A stretch of DNA of 64,000 nt from Rubrivivax sp. (GTDB lineage: Bacteria; Pseudomonadota; Gammaproteobacteria; Burkholderiales; Burkholderiaceae_C): the NCBI GenBank assembly GCA_019635315.1, contig JAHBZT010000004.1, forward strand, positions 496,001 to 560,000. Direction: 5' to 3'. Position numbers and translations under genes: made by a program. A model generated the notes under the pieces. The model searched no databases and was not told the DNA's origin. It worked only from the letters and a program-made list of their open reading frames with translations. Of the stretch, positions 25,837-32,895 are shown one piece after another (within the stretch, counting starts at the first letter, position 1; each line of letters starts with the position of its first letter).

Positions 25837-27137
25837 GCCCGCGCCCGCCGTCGATCGCCGGGCGCCTGGCCCGGGCCCTGGGGGCGTGGACGCTGCTGTG
25901 GGGCGCCGCGGTCGGCCTGGCGATCTGGCTGGCCGCCACGCACGAGGTGGACGAACTGCTGGACGACACGCTCGCGTCGTCGGCCGAGCTGCTGGTCGCG
26001 GTGCTGCGCGAGCATGGCGACGCCGAGGGCACGCCGCTGCCCGATGCCGCCATCCGGCGCTTCGCCTGGCAGCTGGTCGACGCCGACGGCCGCGTGCGCC
26101 TGCGTTCCCCGCGCGCGCCGCAGGCCGCGTGGCGCGAGGGCGGCGCTGCCGGCCTGGCCACGGTGCCGGGCTGGCGTGTCTACGGGCTGGCCACCGGCCG
26201 CGAAGGCCGCATGCTGTACGCCGCGCAGTCGCTGGGCGAGCGCCAGGAGGCGCGGCTGGAGGTGGCGCTCGCCGCGATCGCCGCCGCGGTCGCGGTGGGT
26301 CTGCTCGGTCACTTCTGGCTGCGCGCCCACCTGCGCGACGAGCTGCAGCCCCTGCAGCGCCTGTCGATGCGGCTGCACGCCTGGGACCCCGGTGCCGCGG
26401 CACCGCCGCTGGGCGCGCCGGAGCGCGCCGAGCTGGCGCCGTTCCATGCCGCGATCGACCTGCTGGCGGCGCGGCTGGCGGCCCGGCTGGCCAACGAGCG
26501 CGCCTTCGCCGCGCATGCAGCGCACGCGCTGCGCACGCCGCTGGCGGGCATCGACGCGCAGCTCGCGGTGGCGCTGCGCGAGACCGACGGCGCCGTCGCG
26601 GAACGGCTGCAGCGCGTGCGGGGTGCCGCGGCCCGCCTGCAGGCGGTGGTCGCGGCGCTGCTGGCCCTGTTCCGCAGCGGCGACGGCGCCGCGGCATTGC
26701 AGCGCCGCGCGCTGGACCTGCGCAGCCTGCTCGGCCGCCTGCCGGGGCTGCCGCTGGCGGTCGCGGTCAGCGGCGGCGCGACGCTGGATGCCGACCCGGA
26801 CCTGCTGCTGGCGGCACTCGTGAACCTGCTGGACAACGCGGCGCGCGCCGGCGCCGCCCACGCGACGCTGCAGGTCGAGGCCGACGCGCTCACGCTGCAC
26901 GACGACGGCCCGGGCGTGCCGACGGCGCGACGCGAGGCGCTGCGCGCGGCCCTGGCGGACGCCGACAACCAGGGCGGCGCGCCGCTGGGGCTGGGCCTGC
27001 TGCTGGCCGCGCGCGTCGCGCGGGTGCATGGCGGGGCCCTGTCGCTGCCCGAGGTCGAGCGCGGCTTTGCCGTGCGCCTGCAGCTCGGTCCCGGGCCGGG
27101 CGTGCCCGGTGGCGGCGCCCTGGAACCCGCGCGATGA
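25833..27137 (+). CDS. sensor histidine kinase partner of the 25180 regulator
   Basis: A 434-aa kinase with two transmembrane helices (about residues 12-33 and 157-176) framing a periplasmic sensor of about 120 residues. The H-box AAHALRTPLAGI follows, then the N-box LVNLLDNAARAG and the G-box HDDGPGVP plus GLGLLLAARV. The ATG at 25833 overlaps the regulator stop. No obvious metal-binding ExxE motif of the PmrB type was found in the sensor, so the signal is unknown. Its own stop overlaps the dgkA start (ATGA). Confidence 0.85.
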   Translation: MSPRPPSIAGRLARALGAWTLLWGAAVGLAIWLAATHEVDELLDDTLASSAELLVAVLREHGDAEGTPLPDAAIRRFAWQLVDADGRVRLRSPRAPQAAWREGGAAGLATVPGWRVYGLATGREGRMLYAAQSLGERQEARLEVALAAIAAAVAVGLLGHFWLRAHLRDELQPLQRLSMRLHAWDPGAAAPPLGAPERAELAPFHAAIDLLAARLAARLANERAFAAHAAHALRTPLAGIDAQLAVALRETDGAVAERLQRVRGAAARLQAVVAALLALFRSGDGAAALQRRALDLRSLLGRLPGLPLAVAVSGGATLDADPDLLLAALVNLLDNAARAGAAHATLQVEADALTLHDDGPGVPTARREALRAALADADNQGGAPLGLGLLLAARVARVHGGALSLPEVERGFAVRLQLGPGPGVPGGGALEPAR

Positions 27138-27577
27138 AGCCGACCAGGCCCCCGGACGCCGCCGACACCGCGCCTGCCGCGCCGGCGAGCAAGGGCTACA
27201 AGAGCCGCGGCGGCCTGCGCCGGCTGTGGCACGCGCTGGGCTATTCGTGGCGTGGGCTGGGCGCGGCCTGCCGGCACGAGGCGGCGTTCCGGCAGGAACT
27301 GGCGCTGGGGCTGCCGGCGCTGGTGCTGGCCTGGGTGGTCGCGCCGACGGCGCGCGATGCGCTGTGGCTGAGCCTGGCCGTGCTGGCGGTGTGGGTGGTG
27401 GAACTGCTGAACTCGGCGCTGGAGGCGCTGGCCGACGCGGTGTCGCTGGACGAGCATCCGCTGCTCGGGCGCGCCAAGGACCTGGGCAGCGCCGCGGTGA
27501 TGCTCACGCTGCTGGGTGCCGTGGCCGTCTGGCTGGTCGTGCTGGGGCCGGTGGCGGCACGGTGGTGGGCGGGTTGA
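27134..27577 (+). CDS. dgkA: diacylglycerol kinase
   Basis: A 147-aa integral membrane enzyme that phosphorylates diacylglycerol to phosphatidic acid at the inner membrane. The family signature is VVELLNSALEALADAVSLDEHPL followed by RAKDLGSAAV (split here for brevity). It has a longer hydrophilic N-terminus (about 35 residues) than E. coli DgkA and three membrane helices. Being in the operon of a PmrAB-like system makes sense, because EptA releases diacylglycerol when it takes the phosphoethanolamine head group, and DgkA recycles it. The start overlaps the kinase stop as ATGA. Confidence 0.9.
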   Translation: MKPTRPPDAADTAPAAPASKGYKSRGGLRRLWHALGYSWRGLGAACRHEAAFRQELALGLPALVLAWVVAPTARDALWLSLAVLAVWVVELLNSALEALADAVSLDEHPLLGRAKDLGSAAVMLTLLGAVAVWLVVLGPVAARWWAG

Positions 27578-27610
27578 GGGGCCCGGCAGCGGCGCCCGGG
27601 GGCCGGGGTC

Positions 27611-28378
27611 TCAGTCGTCGTCGCCATCGTGGCGGCTGGCGCGGCCGGCATCATGCCCATGCGGGTCGGTCATGCTCGCGCCATCGCCCGCCGACGCTGG
27701 CCGCCGTGCAGCGTCCTGCCACTGCCAGGCACCGAAGGCCAGCACGGCCAGCAGCAGCAGACCCGCCAGCCAGGCCCGGTTGCGCCGGACCAGGTCCGGG
27801 CCGCTGCCGGCCACGCGGCCGGTGAGCATCGGCAGGGCCTGGTTCTGGCGGCGCAACACGCTCAGCAGCACGATCAGCGCGAGATGGGCCAGCACCACCG
27901 CGAGCAGGGCATTGCCGAGCACCTCGTGCACGTCCTCCAGCGCGTCGCCCCACTCGTTCCAGGTGCCGTAGCCGCTGACCGCCAGCGGCAGCGCCAGCGC
28001 CAGCATCGCCGCGATCGCCAGTGCCATGGCCAGGTTCTGGCCCTGCCGCCAGTGGACCGCGGCCGGCGAGGTGGCGGCGGGCAGCGAGCGCAGCCAGGCC
28101 GCGGCACCGCTCAGGCGGCGCCACAGCAGCGCCAGGCGCGCCTGGCGTGGTCCGAGCAGGCCGTACAGCACGCGAAAGCCCAGCAGGCCGGCAAAGACAT
28201 AGCCCAGGCTCACATGCAGCAGTCGCCAGTGTTCGCTGTCGGCCGTGGCATAGGCACCGGCGAAGCTCAGCGCGAACAGCGCATGGAACATGCGCGTGGG
28301 TGCGTCGACGACGAGCCGGCCCGCCGCGGGGGGCCGGCTGCGGTCGGCGACGGCGTCGACGGCGGGGTTGGCGTGCAT
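27611..28378 (-). CDS. cytochrome b561-family membrane protein
   Basis: A 255-aa protein with four transmembrane helices and the conserved His pattern of bacterial di-heme cytochrome b561 (TRMFHALFALSF, HWRLLHVSLGY, HEVLGNALLAVVLAHLALI). A fifth hydrophobic helix near residue 212 and a His/Asp-rich C-terminal tail are additional. Such proteins take electrons from quinol and pass them to periplasmic cytochromes. Here the partners are the diheme cytochrome and the SHP-type cytochrome encoded directly upstream on the same strand. Confidence 0.85.
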   Translation of the reverse strand: MHANPAVDAVADRSRPPAAGRLVVDAPTRMFHALFALSFAGAYATADSEHWRLLHVSLGYVFAGLLGFRVLYGLLGPRQARLALLWRRLSGAAAWLRSLPAATSPAAVHWRQGQNLAMALAIAAMLALALPLAVSGYGTWNEWGDALEDVHEVLGNALLAVVLAHLALIVLLSVLRRQNQALPMLTGRVAGSGPDLVRRNRAWLAGLLLLAVLAFGAWQWQDAARRPASAGDGASMTDPHGHDAGRASRHDGDDD

Positions 28379-28396
28379 GGTGGGCTCCTCGGGTGG

Positions 28397-28906
28397 TCAG
28401 TCGAGCCAGGCGCGGCGCTGCCGTGGCGTGAGGCCGGCGGGTTGCCGCAGGTCGTCGTCGTCGAAGCGGCCGTGGTCGGCGCCGGCGTGGCAGGCCGCAC
28501 AGTTGGCGGCACTCTTGACGCTGGGCAGTTGCCAGACCGCGGGCTCGACCTTGCGGTGCTTGCGCTCGAACCAGGCGGATCGCGTGATGCGGTCCTCGGG
28601 CGGCTCGCCGCGCACGCGCTTGTAGGTGCCGGCATGGGCCTCCAGCCAGACCCCCAGTTGCCGGACCGTGGCCGGGTCGAGCGAGGCGTCGGTGCCGTAG
28701 TGGCGGTCCAGGCCGCCCAGGATGCGTTGCCAGGACCGGGCCGGCAGCAAGCCCGGCGCGTAGGCGGCGTGGCAGGCGCCGCACTCCTGCGCATAGGCCG
28801 GCGGCACGACCAACGGCATCGTGCGGCCGCCGTCGGCCCACGCTGCGGCCAGGGGCGCGAGGACGAGGCCGGCGGTCAGCAGGGCGCGGTTCAGCGAGGG
28901 GGTCAT
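28397..28906 (-). CDS. diheme cytochrome c (SHP-associated DHC type)
   Basis: A 169-aa exported cytochrome. I chose ATG 28906 because it starts a signal peptide (MTPSLNRALLTAGLVLAPLAAAWA). Two heme motifs, CGACH and CAACH, are present, the second in NCAACHAGADHGRF. Diheme cytochromes of this type donate electrons to the sphaeroides heme protein (SHP) and are reduced by a b561 partner. Both are adjacent, 18 and 32 bp away. The mature domain between the two motifs is about 85 residues, as in DHC. Confidence 0.82.
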   Translation of the reverse strand: MTPSLNRALLTAGLVLAPLAAAWADGGRTMPLVVPPAYAQECGACHAAYAPGLLPARSWQRILGGLDRHYGTDASLDPATVRQLGVWLEAHAGTYKRVRGEPPEDRITRSAWFERKHRKVEPAVWQLPSVKSAANCAACHAGADHGRFDDDDLRQPAGLTPRQRRAWLD

Positions 28907-28938
28907 CGAGGTCGTCTCCTGTCGACGGGTCGGGCGCT

Positions 28939-29346
28939 TCAGCGCAAGGCGGCGAGAAAGGCCAGCACGTCGGCCTTCTCGGCGGGCGTGCACTCGCGCG
29001 ACAGCACGTCGCGGCAGTTGCGGCGGAACCACTTGTCGACACGGGCCGTGTCGGTGATGGCCTTCGGATTGGCGGCGGGCGCGAGCGGTGCGATGGTCTT
29101 GCCCGTGCTGGCGTGGCGGCCGCTGCCGGTGGGCGGCATGCCGTGGCACGAGGCGCACGACCATTCGCCACCATGCCGGGCGTCGAAGAAGGTCCGGCCG
29201 CGGGCGGCGTCGCCGGGCGCTCCGGCCTGGGCGCTCCAGTGGTTCAGCTGCTGCGTGATCGTGGTGTCGGCGGCATGGGCCGGCGGGCTCGGGCCCCAGG
29301 CGAGCGCGGCGGCGAGCAGGGTCGTCGTGGCCGGGCGGACAGTCAA
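28939..29346 (-). CDS. SHP-like monoheme cytochrome c (DUF1924)
   Basis: A 135-aa exported cytochrome. The only start that gives a clean signal peptide is TTG at 29346, preceded by AGGAGA. The peptide then reads LTVRPATTTLLAAALAWG and is cleaved near AHA. One heme motif, CASCH, lies in GEWSCASCHGMPP, and two further Cys (NCRDVLSREC) match the disulfide of sphaeroides heme protein. SHP has an Asn axial ligand that leaves on reduction so that O2 or NO can bind; Asn residues are available after the heme but the ligand cannot be assigned by eye. It is the first gene of the SHP-DHC-b561 operon. Confidence 0.8.
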   Translation of the reverse strand: MTVRPATTTLLAAALAWGPSPPAHAADTTITQQLNHWSAQAGAPGDAARGRTFFDARHGGEWSCASCHGMPPTGSGRHASTGKTIAPLAPAANPKAITDTARVDKWFRRNCRDVLSRECTPAEKADVLAFLAALR

Positions 29347-29393
29347 GGCAGGTCTCCTGTCAAGCGGATGCGCCGCAGTCTGCGAAGCCGCGC

Positions 29394-29432
29394 TTGAACG
29401 ACGGCTGAACCGCGCATTCATCGGGCGTTCAG
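29394..29432. promoter_or_regulatory. divergent hexamer-N5-hexamer operators between shp and the PepSY gene
   Basis: On the plus strand TTGAAC (29394-29399), five bases, CTGAAC (29405-29410). On the minus strand CTGAAC (29432-29427), five bases, ATGAAT (29421-29416). The two repeat pairs face opposite directions, one toward each divergent transcript, and share the YTGAA-N5 layout of the site at 25104. They are likely binding sites for the OmpR-type regulator encoded at 29808. Confidence 0.5.
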
Positions 29433-29455
29433 CTTCGGGCCCGCAGCATGGCGCC

Positions 29456-29794
29456 ATGAAGACCATCGCCGCTCCCACCGCCGCTGTGCTCGCCGGCTTG
29501 CTGGCGCTGGCGCTGGCGGGCCCACGGGCGCTTGCCGGCAACGACCAGGACCGCGCGCGGGCGGCCGTGCAGGCCGGCCGCGTGCTGCCGCTGAAGACCG
29601 TGCTCGAGCGCCTGGAGCGCGATCACCCCGGCCAGGTGCTGGAGGTCGAGCTCGAGGAAGAGGACGGCCGCTGGGTCTACGAGATCAAGCTGCTGCAGCC
29701 GGGCGGCCGCCTGGTCAAGCTCGAGCTCGACGCCGGCAGCGGCAAATTGCTGCGGCGCCAGGAGCGCACGCGCCGGAGCGACGCCAGGCCTTGA
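29456..29794 (+). CDS. periplasmic PepSY-domain protein
   Basis: A 112-aa protein with a signal peptide (MKTIAAPTAAVLAGLLALALAGPRALA) and one PepSY-like domain: AGRVLPLKTVLERLE, VLEVELEEEDG, WVYEIKLLQPGG, DAGSGKLLRR. PepSY proteins are small inhibitors or accessory sensors that often sit beside two-component systems in SHP clusters. It is 13 bp upstream of the response-regulator gene and probably in the same operon. It may modulate the sensor kinase in the periplasm, which is inference from position. Confidence 0.8.
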   Translation: MKTIAAPTAAVLAGLLALALAGPRALAGNDQDRARAAVQAGRVLPLKTVLERLERDHPGQVLEVELEEEDGRWVYEIKLLQPGGRLVKLELDAGSGKLLRRQERTRRSDARP

Positions 29795-29807
29795 TACGCT
29801 CGCCGAC

Positions 29808-30467
29808 ATGCGGCTGCTGCTGGTCGAGGACGACCCCACCCTGCGCGACCAGCTGCGCGCCGGCCTGCAGGAGGCCGGCTATGCCGTCGACGCGGCCGAC
29901 GACGGCCGCGACGCTCACCATCTCGGCGACACCGAGGCCTACGACGCCGTCGTGCTGGACCTGGGGCTGCCGCTGCTGGACGGGCTCAGCGTGCTGCGGC
30001 GCTGGCGCGACGCGGGACGCGCGATGCCGGTGCTCGTCCTCACCGCGCGTGACAACTGGAGCGAGAAGGTCGCCGGCATCGACGCCGGCGCCGACGACTA
30101 CCTGACCAAGCCCTTCCACATGGAGGAACTGCTGGCCCGCCTGCGCGGCCTGATCCGGCGCGCCGCCGGCCAGGCGTCGCCGGTCCTGCGCTGCGGCGAG
30201 CTCGCGCTGGACACGCGCAGCGGCCGCGTCACGCTGGCCGGGCAGGCGGTGACGCTGACCAGCCACGAGTACAAGGTGCTGGACTACCTGATGCACCGGC
30301 CCGGCGCCGTGGTCTCGCGCAGCGAGCTGACCGAGCACATCTACGCCCAGGACTTCGATCGCGACTCCAACACCATCGAGGTCTTCGTCGGCCGCCTGCG
30401 CAAGAAGCTGCCGCCGGGGCTGATCGAGACGGTTCGCGGCCAGGGCTACCGCCTGGCGGTCGTGTGA
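29808..30467 (+). CDS. OmpR-family response regulator (second system)
   Basis: A 219-aa regulator. The receiver has E7-D8-D9 and phosphoacceptor D51 (VVLDLGLPLLDG), with TKPF Lys. The winged helix has LTSHEYKVLDYLM and ETVRGQGYRL. It overlaps the sensor kinase gene by GTGA (30464-30467). The divergent repeats at 29394-29432 suggest that it regulates its own PepSY-led operon and the SHP operon. Its paralogue is at 25180, and their binding sites look alike, so cross-talk is possible. Confidence 0.88.
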   Translation: MRLLLVEDDPTLRDQLRAGLQEAGYAVDAADDGRDAHHLGDTEAYDAVVLDLGLPLLDGLSVLRRWRDAGRAMPVLVLTARDNWSEKVAGIDAGADDYLTKPFHMEELLARLRGLIRRAAGQASPVLRCGELALDTRSGRVTLAGQAVTLTSHEYKVLDYLMHRPGAVVSRSELTEHIYAQDFDRDSNTIEVFVGRLRKKLPPGLIETVRGQGYRLAVV

Positions 30468-31846
30468 AGCGCTGGCCTGCGGCGGGATCGCTGCGCCTGC
30501 GCCTGCTGGGCGCCACGCTGGTGACGCTGGCGCTGGCGCTGACCGGCGCGCACGCCTGGCTCGCCGGGCTGTTCCGCGACCACGTGATGCGCCAGGCGGA
30601 CCTCGCGCTGACGCAGCAGCTGGACCAGCTCACCGCGCGGCTGGAGTTCGATGCCCAGGGCCGGCCGGGGCTCGGTCCGCGCGCAATGAGCGATCCGCGC
30701 TGGGACCGGCCGTACTCGGGGCTGTACTGGCAGATCGAGCCGCTGCACGGCGGCAGCGGCGGGCGCGCCGAGGCCCTGCGCTCGCGCTCGCTGTGGGACG
30801 GCAGCCTGCAGCTGCCGGCCGATGCGCTGGCCGACGGCACGCTGCACCGGCACGACATCACCGGCCCGCGCGGCGAGTCGCTGCGCGCGCTGGAGCGTTC
30901 GCTGCAGGCCCCGGAGCCTTTCGATTCGCGCTGGCGCCTCATCGTCGCCGGCGACCTGCACGAGGCCACCGCGGCGGTCGAGCGCTTCACCGGCGTGCTG
31001 GCGGCCTCGCTCGCGGGCCTGGGTCTGCTGCTCGCGCTCGCGGCAGTGGCGCAGGTGGCCGTCGGCCTGGCCCCGCTGCGCACCCTGCAGCAGTCGCTGC
31101 AGCAGCTGCGCGCGGGCAGGCGCCAGCGCCTGGAGGGCCGCTTCCCGACCGAGGTGCAGCCGCTGATCGACGACTTCAACGGCGTGCTCGAGCGCAATGC
31201 CGTGATCGTGGAGCGGGCCCGCGCGCAGGCCGGCAACCTGGCGCATGCGCTGAAGACGCCGCTGGCGATCCTTCGGCACGCCGCTCTGCAGGCCGGACCC
31301 GGCGAGTTCCCGGCGCTGGTCGCCGAGCAGGTCGACACCGCGCAGCGTCACCTCGACTGGCACCTCGCGCGTGCGCGCGCCGCGGCCACGCCGCACGTGC
31401 CGGGTCAGCGGACCGAACTCGAACCGGTGCTGCGCGGCCTGTTGCGCACGATGGGCAAGCTGCATGCCGATCGCCGGCTGGACCTGGCCGCCGACGCGGT
31501 GGCGCCGGGGCTGGCCTTTGCCGGCGAGGCGCAGGACCTGCAGGAGATGCTGGGCAACCTGCTGGACAACGCCTGCCGCAGCGCACGCGGCAGCGTGACC
31601 GTCCAGGCCGCGCGCGACGGGCCCTGGCTGCACATCGAGGTGCAGGACGACGGCCCCGGCATCGCGCCCGAGCAGCGTGCCGCCGTGCTGCAGCGCGGGG
31701 TGCGCCTGGACGAGACCTCTGCCGGCAGCGGGCTCGGGCTGGCCATCGTGGTGGACCTCGCCCGGCTGTACGGCGGTGACCTGACGCTGGGCCAGGCCGC
31801 GGCCGGCGGCCTGGGTGCGCGGCTGACGCTGCCGGCCGCGCCCTGA
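30464..31846 (+). CDS. sensor histidine kinase (second system)
   Basis: A 460-aa membrane kinase starting at GTG 30464 within the regulator stop. There are two transmembrane segments (about residues 12-32 and 170-195) with a periplasmic domain of about 135 residues between them. The H-box is AHALKTPLAIL, the N-box LGNLLDNACRSA, and the G-boxes DDGPGIAPEQ and GSGLGLAIV. It is similar in layout to PhoQ/QseC-type kinases. The signal is unknown; redox, NO or a metal are reasonable guesses given the SHP cluster it faces. Confidence 0.85.
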   Translation: MKRWPAAGSLRLRLLGATLVTLALALTGAHAWLAGLFRDHVMRQADLALTQQLDQLTARLEFDAQGRPGLGPRAMSDPRWDRPYSGLYWQIEPLHGGSGGRAEALRSRSLWDGSLQLPADALADGTLHRHDITGPRGESLRALERSLQAPEPFDSRWRLIVAGDLHEATAAVERFTGVLAASLAGLGLLLALAAVAQVAVGLAPLRTLQQSLQQLRAGRRQRLEGRFPTEVQPLIDDFNGVLERNAVIVERARAQAGNLAHALKTPLAILRHAALQAGPGEFPALVAEQVDTAQRHLDWHLARARAAATPHVPGQRTELEPVLRGLLRTMGKLHADRRLDLAADAVAPGLAFAGEAQDLQEMLGNLLDNACRSARGSVTVQAARDGPWLHIEVQDDGPGIAPEQRAAVLQRGVRLDETSAGSGLGLAIVVDLARLYGGDLTLGQAAAGGLGARLTLPAAP

Positions 31847-32060
31847 GCGACCGCGCCCGGTGCCGTCGCCGCGCGGCTGCGCGCGTTCGCCGGAGGCGAC
31901 GTAGCGGTCCTGGCCCAGGCTGCGGGAATGCCTCGAGCGCCACGCGGGTTCGCCGTCGCAAGCCGGTATATCGTCCGCGGGCCAGCCCTGCGCCGACGCT
32001 GCCGGACGCGGCCGAACGTCGAAGCCGTCTGCACGAACGAACGCCTGAACGAACGAAGCC

Positions 32061-32456
32061 ATGGACATCACCCATTTCGACGACCTGCTGCTCGCCGCAC
32101 GTGCGCAGCCGCGCCCGCAGCGGCTGCTCTTCGTCTTCGCCGCGGCGGTACTGCCGGACGGCGCCACGGCGGCGCAGCGCGCCGCCTTCGCGGCCGGCGA
32201 GGGCGGTGCGCTGGAGCCGCTGATGTGCGTGGACAAGTCGCCGGCGGAGCTGCAGGACTTCGCGGCGCTGGTGCAGGAGTCGTGCCAGTTCGGCCGCGAC
32301 TGGCACATCGTCTTCGCCGCCGCCGTCGACGGCCGCGACAGTGCCAGCGCCGACGCGCCGCTGCAGCGCATGGTCGAGGCGATACGCGGCGGGCGGCTCG
32401 CCGGCCTGCTGCCGCTGGACCGCGACGGGCGTGCCGTGGCGCTGGGCGGCGGCTGA
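32061..32456 (+). CDS. conserved hypothetical protein, 131 aa
   Basis: A 131-aa soluble protein beginning MDITHFDDLLLAARAQPRPQ, with the conserved-looking core CVDKSPAELQDFAALV and WHIVFAAAVDG. Homologues in Burkholderiales are often labelled ribonucleotide reductase subunit alpha, but it lacks every catalytic feature of that enzyme and is far too short, so that name should not be trusted. The real function is unknown. Its stop codon abuts the stop of the convergent SirB-like gene (TGATCA at 32454-32459). The region upstream, 31847-32060, shows only a short tandem GAACGAAC repeat before the start. Confidence 0.75.
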   Translation: MDITHFDDLLLAARAQPRPQRLLFVFAAAVLPDGATAAQRAAFAAGEGGALEPLMCVDKSPAELQDFAALVQESCQFGRDWHIVFAAAVDGRDSASADAPLQRMVEAIRGGRLAGLLPLDRDGRAVALGGG

Positions 32457-32858
32457 TCAGCGCGGCGCCAGCAGCCCCAGCGGGTGGTGCGCCAGCGCCA
32501 CCGTGACCATGAAGCCGAAGCAGCCCAGCGCGGCCAGCGTCCAGGCCAGGCGCGAAGCGGTCGTGCGCGCGCGGCGCAGCGCCATCGTGCCCAGGCCGAT
32601 GTAGGCCAGCAGCAGCAGCAGCTTGGTGCCCAGCCAGGGCTGGCCCACGGGGTCGATGCGCAGCGCGGCCCACAATGCGGCGCCGGCGGCCAGCAGCCCG
32701 CTGTCGATGACCCAGCTGGCGACGCGGGCCGGCCGGGTCAGCGGCCACTGCGCGCCGGCCAGCCGTGCCAGCGCACGCAGCGCGAACAGCGCGCCGCTGG
32801 CCGCGACCAGGCCGACGTGCAGGTGGCGCAGCAGGACATAGTGCTCGATCAGGTTCAT
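32457..32858 (-). CDS. SirB family membrane protein
   Basis: A 133-aa protein with four predicted transmembrane helices, typical of the SirB2 family (LLRHLHVGLVAASGALFALR, VIDSGLLAAGAALW, KLLLLLAYIGLGTMALR). The start ATG 32858 gives the canonical N-terminus MNLIEHYVLLRHLHV. SirB proteins are of uncertain function; some were named invasion-gene regulators, and the conserved His pairs suggest a heme- or metal-related role. It lies downstream of the decarboxylase gene on the same strand. Confidence 0.8.
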   Translation of the reverse strand: MNLIEHYVLLRHLHVGLVAASGALFALRALARLAGAQWPLTRPARVASWVIDSGLLAAGAALWAALRIDPVGQPWLGTKLLLLLAYIGLGTMALRRARTTASRLAWTLAALGCFGFMVTVALAHHPLGLLAPR

Positions 32859-32895
32859 CGCGGCGACGGTCCGGCCTTCGCTCGTGCGGACCGCC

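Noticed and set aside
32061-32456. Ribonucleotide reductase alpha subunit
   Set aside because: Homologues carry that label, but at 131 aa without the radical or redox Cys motifs it cannot be that enzyme. Kept as conserved hypothetical.
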